Source: Streptomyces sp. SW4
Lineage (GTDB): Bacteria > Actinomycetota > Actinomycetes > Streptomycetales > Streptomycetaceae
Length of the DNA stretch: 64,000 nucleotides
Direction: 5' to 3'
Assembly (NCBI GenBank): GCA_003248315.1
Contig: QKWM01000004.1
Coordinates: 3,717,001 to 3,781,000 of the forward strand
Shown: piece after piece, positions 57,027-64,000 of the stretch
Position numbering within the stretch: position 1 is the stretch's first letter
Layout: the number at the start of each line of letters is the position of its first letter
Translations under genes and position numbers: made by a program
Notes under the pieces: model-generated
What the model was told of the DNA's origin: nothing
The model's database searches: none
What the model saw: only the letters and a program-made list of their open reading frames with translations

Positions 57027-57988
57027 TCAGATCCAGCCGCGCTCGCGCGCCGCCAGCGCGGCCTGCGCCCGGTTGCCGGCGTTCAGGGTTGTCAGCAGGT
57101 CCGCGATGCGGCGACGGTAGGTCCGCACGGAGACGCCCAGAGCACGCGCACCGATCTCGTCCTTGCTGACCTGGCACATGAGGGCGAGGATCTGCTTCTC
57201 TCCCTCGGTGGGAGCCGAAACCCCTCGAACCGGTCTCCGTCGACCAACGTCCGGGCACCGTCCCACACTCGGTCGAACAACGAACGGAGATTTCTGACCA
57301 GGGCCGCTTCCTGCACCACCAGCGCGTCCCGCGACGTACCCGCGTCCTCGGCGGGCACCACGGCGATCCGGCCGTCGAAGAGCGACACCTGTTCGCCGAG
57401 GCGGCTCGCCACCCTGAACTCCGCACCGTGCCGGGCAGCGCTCGTGATGTCCGCCAGCGTCGGCCGATCGTGCAGAGCTTCTCGCGACACCACGCAGCGA
57501 ACGCGCACTCCGCGGCGCAGCGCGCGCCGGACGGGCGGATGCGCGTCGCCGGGAAGCGGGCGCACGATCATGATCTCCCTCCGAGCCATCAAGGCCAGGC
57601 GTTCGACCCGGCCTCGCACTGCCGCCTCGCCCCGCAGCCGTTCGACGGCCGCGGCATGGACACCTCCGGGCCCCTGCGCCGCACGCAGCTCACCCACCAG
57701 GCGGCGGGACCGGGCGATGCCTCGGAGTTCCTCGTGCAGTTCCTGCAGCCGCAGGTCGGTGAGCCGGTCGACGGCCGTCTCAGGCGCGACCGCGAACACC
57801 TTGTCCCCGTCGACGATGTCCAGCAGACCTAATTCACGGAGACGTTCCACGGCGTGCTCCACCCGACTGCCGGACTCTCCCGCGACCTCTGCCTCGGATC
57901 GTGTCGCGCCGGGATTGCTCAAGAAATACTGATAGGTGTTCCCTTCGTGCGCGGAAAGTCCAAGAACTGACAGATCCACACCGGACAC
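57027..57988 (-). CDS. TrmB-like/LuxR-type transcriptional regulator (frameshifted)
   Basis: About 320 residues from GTG 57988 (GGGGGAA upstream). The N-terminal winged helix ('SAHEGNTYQYFLSNPGATRSEAEVA' in part) resembles TrmB sugar regulators; the middle has an HKD/PLD-like fold pattern ('REIMIVRPLPGD', 'GVRVRCVVSREAL'); the C-terminus is a LuxR-type HTH ('EGEKQILALMCQVSKDEIGARALGVSVRT' in part, then 'RRIADLLTTLNAGNRAQAAL'). One base is lost near 57225. Regulators of this build are common single-gene units in Streptomyces; targets unknown. Confidence 0.83.
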
Positions 57989-58240
57989 AGTTCCCCCATG
58001 TCGACATCACCGAAGAGGGCCCGTTCGGCCCGGCCCGCGGATGGTCAGACCGCGTAGATGTTCCGGTGCCGCAGGGCGCCCACCGGAAATCTACCGGCGG
58101 GTCCACCGTTCCGAGTACGGAGTGATGATCATCACTGCCCGGGGCGGAGACCACCCGCCACCGCCTCGGGCGGCCCGCGGGCGCCGTGGTGCCGGCGGGC
58201 GAGGCGAAACCATGTGACCGGCCCCGACCCTCCAGGGACA

Positions 58241-61200
58241 ATGGACCCCGTGCGCTATCGCATTCTCGGCACCACCCAGGCGCTCCGCCCGACGGCACCG
58301 TCGTTCCGGTCGGCGGGGCGCGGTTGCGTGCCCTGCTGACCGTGCTCGCCCTGCGGGCCGGCCGGACCGTGCCGGCGGGGCTGCTGGTGGACGAGGTGTG
58401 GGCCGGTGACCCGCCCGCCGACGCCACCGGGGCTCTGCAGGCCCTGGTCGGGCGGCTGCGGCGGGCGCTCGGCGCGGACGCCGTCGCCTCCGCCGACGGC
58501 GGCTACCGGCTGGCCGCCGCCCCGACGACGTCGACCTGCACCGGTTCGACCGGCTGGCCGGCGAGGGGCCCGCGCCCTGGCCGACGGCGACGCCCACAAG
58601 GCCGCCGTCGTCCTCGACGACGCCCTCGCCCTGTGGCACGGGCCGGCCCTCGCCGACCTGCCCGACCGCAGCGCCGAGGCGGCCCGCTGGGAGACCCGGC
58701 GCCTGGACGCCGTACGCGCCCGGCACACCGCCGCCCTGGACCTCGGGCACGCCGAGCGGGCGCTGCCGGAGCTGACCGCCCTGTGCGACGCCCACCCCTG
58801 GACGAGCCGCTGCAGGCCCTGCGTCTGCGCGCCCTGCGGGCCACCGGCCGCACCGCCGAGGCGCTCGCCGCCTACGAGGAGGTACGGCGGGTGCTCGCCG
58901 ACCGGCTCGGCTCGGATCCCGGCCCGGAGCTGCGCTCCCTGCACGCCGGTCTGCTGCGGCCGGATCCGCTGCCCGAGCCGGAGCCCTCGTCCGCGCCGGG
59001 GCCCCGGGCCGCCACGGGGTCGCGGGCCGCCACGGGGGCCCGGGCCACGGGGGAGCGGCCCGCCCGGGGAATCTCCGGGCCCGGCTCACCTCCTTCGTCG
59101 GCCGGGACGCCGACATCGAGGCCATCCGCGCGGACCTGGCCGGCACCCGGCTGGTCACCCTGCTCGGCCCGGCGGCGCCGGCAAGACCCGGCTGTCGCAG
59201 GAGGCCGCCGAGGGGGCCGGGACCCCGCCCGCGACGGCGTGTGGCTGGCCGAACTGGCCCCGGTGGACGACCCCGACGCCGTGCCGGAGGCCGTGCTGAC
59301 CGCGGTCGGCGCCCGCGAGACCGTGCTGTACGGCGCCGGAGCCGAGGAGATGCGGGCCGTCGCCGACCGGCAGACCACCGCGCTCGAACGCCTCGTCGAG
59401 CACTGCGGCCGGCGCCGCATGCTGATCGTCCTCGACAACTGCGAGCACGTGATCGAGGCCGCCGCCCGCCTCGCCGAGGAACTGCTCGCCCGCTGCCCCA
59501 CCTCACCGTCCTCGCCACCAGCCGCGAACCCCTCGGCGTCCCCGGCGAACTGCTGCGCCCGGTGGAGCCGCTGCCGGAGCCGGCCGCCCTGCGGCTGCTC
59601 GCCGACCGCGGCGCCGCCGCCCGCCCCGGCTTCCGCGTGGACGACGACCCCGAGGCCTGCGCCGAGATCTGCCGGCGCCTGGACGGCCTGCCCTCGCCAT
59701 CGAACTGGCCGCGGCCCGGCTGCGGATGCTCACCCCCCGCCAGATCGCCGACCGGCTGGACGACCGCTTCCGCCTGCTCACCTCCGGCAGCCGCACCGTC
59801 CTGCCCGCCAGCAGACGCTGCGCGCCGTCGTCGACTGGTCCTGGGACCTGCTGGACGCCGGCGAACGCGAGGTGCTGGGCCGCCTGTCGGTGTTCGCCGG
59901 CGGCTGCGACCTGGCCGCCGCCGAGGCCGTGTGCGGGCCGGCCGCGCTGGAGGCCCTCGGCTCGCTCGTCGACAAGTCGCTCGTCGTCGCCGCCCCGCCG
60001 GCGACGGGGAGATGCGCTACCGGCTGCTGGAGACCGTCGCCGAGTACGCGGGCGAGCGGCTGGACGAGGCCGGCGGGCGCCGCGAGACCGAGCGGGCCCA
60101 TCTGACGTACTACGCGAACTGGCCCGCACCACCGACCCGTTGCTGCGCGGACCGGACCAGCTCGCCGCCATCGAGCGGCTGGAGCGGGAGTACGACAACG
60201 TCCGCACCGCCCTGCGCCACGCCGTCGCCGACCGCGACGAGCAGGAGGCGCTGTGCCTGGTGCTGTCCCTGGCCTGGTACTGGCAGATGCGGGACCTGCG
60301 GGTCGAGGCCCGCACCTGGTGCAGCGAGGTCATGGCGCTGGGCCCGGACCCGTTCGCCGGTCCCGTCCGGCCCGCCGCCCCGGTGTGGGAGCGGTGCACC
60401 GCCGAGCCGCCCCCGATGACCGGCGAGGTGCTCGCGGAGGCCCGGCGCGGCGTCCACCTGGCCCACATGGCCTGCATGGACACCGAACTGGACGCCTGGC
60501 AGACCCCGGCCGCGCAGGCCAAGCTGCGCGCCGTCGCCGCCACCTACGAGCCGGGCCTGCCGCAGACCTGCCGCCCCCGGGCATGCTCTGGTTCTACGCC
60601 GTGATGCTCACCGGCGACATGGAGCGGCTGCGCGAGATCCTGGACGCCACCGTGCGCACCTGCCGCGCCACCCCGGGCTACGAGTGGGAGCTGGCCGGCA
60701 GCCTCCAGATGCGCGCCAACCTGCTCGCCAACCGCACCGACTGGGCGGGCGACGCGGCCCGCGACGCCGACGAGTCCCTGGAGCTCTACCGGCGCCTCGG
60801 CGACGCCTGGGCACCGCCGAGGCGCTCTCCGCGCGCGCCGAGGCCCGCGAGCGCAAGGGCGACCATCTGCTCGCCGCCGCCGACTACGCCGACGCCGCGG
60901 AGCACGCCGAACGCCTCGGCGCCCGCGCCCAGGTGGCCGTGCTCGGCGCCCGGCTGGGCAGCGCGCTGGTCGACAGCGGCGACCCGGACGAGGCCGAGCG
61001 CGGCGAGCGCATCCTGCGCGAGGTGATCGAGGACCAGGCGGGGACGGCGCACAACGGCGCCCTGCCGCGGCCCGGCTCTTCCTCGCCGGGCGGCTCGGCA
61101 TGACCGGCCGGGTGGCCGAGGCGCGGGAGCAACTGCGGCTGCTGCGCGAGGAGTTCACCATCTCGCACTTCGTCGTCTTCGACGCCTTCATCCTCGCCTC

Positions 61201-61566
61201 CGAGGGCTGGGTGGCCACCCTGGAGGGCCACCACGAGGAGTGCCTGGCCAAGGTGCGGCAGGCGCTGGACCGGGCCGACGACCCGCTGTCGCTGGCCATC
61301 GCCCCGCACATGCGCTCCGCCTATCTGACCATCGCCGCGATGGCGATGGCCCGCGTGGACGGCGGCCGCCGGGCCGGGACGCCGCCCGCTGCCTCGGCGC
61401 CGCCGTCGCGATGATGCCGAGCGGCCACGTGACGACGGCCATGGAGCGGGACAGCCGGAAACTGGCCGCCGCCCGCGTCCGCGACGTCCTCGGCGACGAC
61501 GCCTACGAGGCCGCGTACGCCGAGGGCGGCAGGCTCTCCGGAGAGGAGGCCGCCGCCCTGGTCTGA
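58241..61566 (+). CDS. AfsR/SARP-like regulator: BTAD, NB-ARC-type ATPase and TPR regions (heavily frameshifted)
   Basis: About 1100 residues; roughly fifteen single-base losses in G/C runs split it, but the order is clear. N-terminal OmpR-like DNA-binding part ('RALLTVLALRAGRTVPAGLL', 'LQALVGRLRRALGAD'), then BTAD ('ALALWHGPALADLPDR', 'LQALRLRALRATGRTAEALAAYEEV'), a P-loop ATPase (Walker A 'GAGKTRLSQEA' restored near 59170, 'MLIVLDNCEHVIEAAARLAEELL', 'ATSREPLGVPGE'), a winged-helix segment ('VDWSWDLLDAGEREVLGRL') and C-terminal TPR-like helices. The start is ATG 58241 (GTG 58250 also possible). Such proteins activate secondary-metabolite or export genes; the DrrAB-type exporter follows tail-to-tail. 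Confidence 0.85.
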
Positions 61567-61592
61567 CCCGTCCGGCACCGCGTACGGGCCGG

Positions 61593-62399
61593 TCAGCTCT
61601 TGGTGCGGAACTTGTGGATCGCGATCGGCGCCATCACCGCCGTCAGCGCCACCGACCAGCCGACCGTCAGCCACAGGTCCTCGGCGACCGGGCCGCCGGT
61701 CATCAGGCCCCGGGCCGCGTCGGCGAGGTTGGACAGCGGGTTGTAGCGGGTGAACGCCTCCAGCCAGCCCGGCATGGACGTCGTCGGCGCGAAGATCGAC
61801 GAGCCGAACTGGAGCGGCATCAGCACCAGGAAGCCCATGGCCTGCACGGACTGGGCGTTCTTCATCACCACGCCGAGGGTGAGGAAGATCCACATCAGGG
61901 CCGAGCCGAACAGCACGGACAGTCCGACGGAGGCCAGCAGCCCCGGCCAGCTGGTGATGTCGAAGCCGACGAGGACACCGACGACCATCAGCACGGCGGT
62001 CGCGAACAGCATCCGCACCAGCTCCACGGCGATCTTGGCGAACAGCACCGAGCCGCGCCCGATCGGCAGCGACCGGAAGCGGTCCATCACGCCGGAGTTG
62101 AAGTCCTGGTTGAAGCCGGTGCCGACCCCCTGGGCCATGTTCATCCCCATCATGGCCATCAGGCCGGGGACGACGTACTGCACGTACGCGTCCTGGCCGC
62201 CGCCGAGGGCCTGGCCGATCGAGCCGCCGAAGACGTACACGAACAGCAGGGTGAAGACGATCGGGAACAGCAGGGCGTCGAACATCGACTCCGGGTCCTG
62301 GCGGATCCACAGCAGGTTCCGGCGGACCAGGGCGCTGGTGTGCCGCACATGGCCGCGCAGCGGGATCCGGGCGTCGGGGGCAGCGGTCGCGGTGGTCAT
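61593..62399 (-). CDS. ABC-2 type exporter permease (DrrB-like)
   Basis: An intact 268-residue protein with about six membrane segments. 'LLWIRQDPESMFDALLFPIVFTLLF' in part, 'GLMAMMGMNMAQGVGTGFNQDFNSG', 'DRFRSLPIGRGSVLFAKI' and 'PLQFGSSIFAPTTSMPGWL' are signatures of DrrB daunorubicin-resistance-type permeases. The start is ATG 62399, overlapping the ATPase stop, so translation is coupled. Together with the ATPase it probably exports a lipophilic compound. Confidence 0.92.
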   Translation of the reverse strand: MTTATAAPDARIPLRGHVRHTSALVRRNLLWIRQDPESMFDALLFPIVFTLLFVYVFGGSIGQALGGGQDAYVQYVVPGLMAMMGMNMAQGVGTGFNQDFNSGVMDRFRSLPIGRGSVLFAKIAVELVRMLFATAVLMVVGVLVGFDITSWPGLLASVGLSVLFGSALMWIFLTLGVVMKNAQSVQAMGFLVLMPLQFGSSIFAPTTSMPGWLEAFTRYNPLSNLADAARGLMTGGPVAEDLWLTVGWSVALTAVMAPIAIHKFRTKS

Positions 62400-63451
62400 A
62401 CGGCGACCTCCTCACGGGTGTCGGCGGGCGCGGGGTCCTGCGGGGCACTGGCGCGGTGGCCGGTGAGGGACAGGAACACCTCGTCCAGGCTGGGTAGTTC
62501 GGTGGTGAGGGCGGCGATGGTGGTGCCGTGCGCGGTGACCGCGCCGACCACGGCGGTCAGCTGCTCGTCGCTGAGGATCGGCACCAGGACGCTGCCGCGC
62601 TCCGCGTCCACCGTCGAGGACGCGAGCCCGGTGATGCCGAGCGCGTCCAGGTGGGCGGCGAGCGGGCGCAGCTGGAGCGGGTCGGCCGGGCGGATGCGCA
62701 GGGTGCGGCCGCCGACCTTGGCCTTCAGCTCCTCGATGCCGCCGCTCGCGACGATCCGCCCGCGGTCCACCACGGTCAGCTCCGAGGCGAGCTGCTCGGC
62801 CTCCTCCATGTACTGCGTCGTCAGCAGCACGGTGACGCCGTCCCCGACCATGCGCTGGACCTCGTCCCACACCTCGTTGCGGGTACGCGGATCGAGGCCG
62901 GTGGTGGGCTCGTCGAGGAAGAGGACGACCGGGCGGCCGATCATCGAGGCCGCCAGGTCCAGCCGGCGCCGCATGCCGCCGGAGTAGGTGGCCGCCGGCC
63001 GCCGGGCCGCCTCGGTCAGGGAGAAGCGTTCCAGCATCTCGTCGGCACGTGCGCGGGCGTCCTTGCGGGACAGGTCGAGCAGCCGTCCGATCAGGTAGAG
63101 GTTCTCCCAGCCGGGGAGCTTCTCGTCCACGGAGGCGTACTGCCCGGTCAGCCCGATCACCCGGCGCAGCTGCCGGGGCTGGCGGAGCACGTCGTAGCCG
63201 GCGACGGTGGCCCGGCCGGCGGTCGGGGCCAGCAGGGTGGACAGGATGCGTACGAGGGTGGTCTTGCCGGCGCCGTTCGGTCCGAGGACACCCATCACGG
63301 TGCCCTCGCGCACGTCCAGGTCGACACCGTCCAGCGCCTTGGTCTCGCCGTAGTGCTTGACCAGCCCCCGTACGGTGACCGCGCTGCCCGCGGTCTCGGG
63401 GTGGTTGTCGATTCGCGTCATGCCGTCGACGGTGTCAGCGCCCGCCGACAT
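62396..63451 (-). CDS. ABC exporter ATPase (DrrA-like)
   Basis: An intact 351-residue protein. 'GVLGPNGAGKTTLVRIL' (Walker A), 'GLTGQYASVDEKLPGWENL' (Q loop), 'YSGGMRRRLDLAASMI' (ABC signature), 'VVLFLDEPTTGLDPRTR' (Walker B) and 'LLTTQYMEEAEQLA' (H-loop region with Gln) are the DrrA pattern. The last 100 residues are the DrrA C-terminal domain. The start is ATG 63451; ATG 63421 is an alternative. Upstream, several repeats of CCGCCGACA type (63440-63500) could bind a regulator. Confidence 0.93.
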   Translation of the reverse strand: MSAGADTVDGMTRIDNHPETAGSAVTVRGLVKHYGETKALDGVDLDVREGTVMGVLGPNGAGKTTLVRILSTLLAPTAGRATVAGYDVLRQPRQLRRVIGLTGQYASVDEKLPGWENLYLIGRLLDLSRKDARARADEMLERFSLTEAARRPAATYSGGMRRRLDLAASMIGRPVVLFLDEPTTGLDPRTRNEVWDEVQRMVGDGVTVLLTTQYMEEAEQLASELTVVDRGRIVASGGIEELKAKVGGRTLRIRPADPLQLRPLAAHLDALGITGLASSTVDAERGSVLVPILSDEQLTAVVGAVTAHGTTIAALTTELPSLDEVFLSLTGHRASAPQDPAPADTREEVAV

Positions 63452-63512
63452 TCCGCCGACAGATCACCGACGGAACCGACAGCCCGCCGACACCCGCCCG
63501 GGCCCGGACGTG

Positions 63513-63550
63513 CGGCAGCCCGCCGACGGGGGAGGATCGGCGGGCTGCCG
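63513..63550. terminator. strong hairpin between panB and the ABC exporter
   Basis: CGGCAGCCCGCCGA (63513-63526) pairs perfectly with TCGGCGGGCTGCCG (63537-63550) around a 10-base loop, 16 bases after the panB stop on the minus strand. Confidence 0.88.
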
Positions 63551-63565
63551 TGGTGCGGCGATGGT

Positions 63566-64000
63566 TCAGTGGACGGAGTGCTCCTCCTGAGGGAACGTTC
63601 CGCCGACGACGTCCTCGGCGAAGGCCTTCGCCGCGTCGCCCATGACCCGGCGCAGGTCGGCGTACTGCTTCACGAACTTCGGCACCCGCCCGCCGGTCAG
63701 CCCGAGCATGTCGGTCCACACCAGCACCTGGGCGTCCGTCTCGGGTCCCGCGCCGATGCCCACCGTCGGGATGTGCAGCGTGCGGGTCACCTCGGCCGCC
63801 AGCTCGGCCGGCACCAGCTCCAGCACGACCGCGAAGGCACCCGCGTCCTGCACGGCCTTGGCGTCGCGCAGCAGCTGCTGGGCGGCCTCCTCGCCGCGGC
63901 CCTGGACGCGGTAGCCCATGGCGTTGACGGACTGCGGCGTCAGGCCGATGTGGGCCATCACCGGGATGCCGGACTCCACCAGCAGCTCGATCTGCCGGTG
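63566..64000 (-). CDS. panB: 3-methyl-2-oxobutanoate hydroxymethyltransferase, 3' part (runs off the right edge)
   Basis: The C-terminal ~144 residues are in the window: 'GIPVMAHIGLTPQSVNAMGY', 'AFAVVLELVPAELAAEVTRTL', 'IPTVGIGAGPETDAQVLVW' and 'FVKQYADLRRVMGDAAKAFAEDV' are diagnostic of PanB (catalytic Glu in 'VLELVP'). It makes ketopantoate for pantothenate and coenzyme A. The N-terminal half lies beyond position 64000. Confidence 0.95.
   Translation of the reverse strand, partial: HRQIELLVESGIPVMAHIGLTPQSVNAMGYRVQGRGEEAAQQLLRDAKAVQDAGAFAVVLELVPAELAAEVTRTLHIPTVGIGAGPETDAQVLVWTDMLGLTGGRVPKFVKQYADLRRVMGDAAKAFAEDVVGGTFPQEEHSVH

Noticed and set aside
58091..59518. A 475-codon minus-strand gene
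   Set aside because: It is opposite the BTAD/ATPase regulator, is Arg/Pro/Gly-rich and has no recognisable domain.

Overview
The window is high-GC actinobacterial DNA and almost certainly comes from a Streptomyces chromosome. The support is strong third-position G/C codon use, many GTG starts, an XRE/DUF5753 + DUF397 + HATPase regulatory triad, a DUF6243-type protein, an AfsR/SARP-like regulator and an F420-dependent NADP reductase. Many genes carry single-base frameshifts, mostly in or beside short G or C runs. They affect housekeeping and accessory genes alike, so I treat them as probable sequence errors and give rejoined gene boundaries; 'frameshifted' below does not mean pseudogene unless stated.

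Left part, about 1-31.4 kb: a genome-defence island. On the minus strand lie two Ser/Thr protein kinases, a SNF2 helicase (DrmD-like), an Eco57I-type adenine methylase (DrmMI-like), a large CoiA-like nuclease-domain protein and, at the left edge, the first 350 codons of a DrmA-like protein. This looks like a class 1 DISARM locus interrupted by other genes. Next (18.2-27.6 kb) is a four-gene, translationally coupled pPIWI-RE operon: a RecB/Cas4-like Fe-S nuclease, a pPIWI-RE-associated REase, a DinG-like helicase and the pPIWI-RE protein. A third protein kinase (divergent) and an N-6 DNA methylase (convergent on it) follow. A 20-base motif, NTRTGYGTRAACTSWGTCAA, lies upstream of drmD, the third kinase and the N-6 methylase, and its core sits inside a 10+10 bp palindrome upstream of drmA. 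This suggests that the sub-loci are co-regulated.

Junction, 31.3-33.6 kb: a gene-poor stretch, a conserved protein of unknown function (32433-33163) and, behind it, a structured intergenic region holding what looks like a circularly permuted tRNA: the 3' half precedes the 5' half, and acceptor, D, anticodon and T stems can all pair.

Right part, 33.6-64 kb: ordinary chromosome. It has MazG-like, DoxX, NTF2-like, SDR, PhoD, Gfo/Idh, Bcr/CflA efflux, serine hydrolase, Rsm22-type methyltransferase, DUF6243, TetR, prim-pol, lipoprotein, PhzF, heme oxygenase (with an iron box), methionine aminopeptidase, F420:NADP reductase and site-2 protease genes. Then come an FAD oxidoreductase, a coupled three-gene operon (small secreted Lys/Ala-rich protein, DUF5819, HTTM membrane protein), a second serine hydrolase, a TrmB/LuxR-like regulator, an AfsR-like regulator, a DrrAB-type ABC exporter and the 3' part of panB at the right edge.
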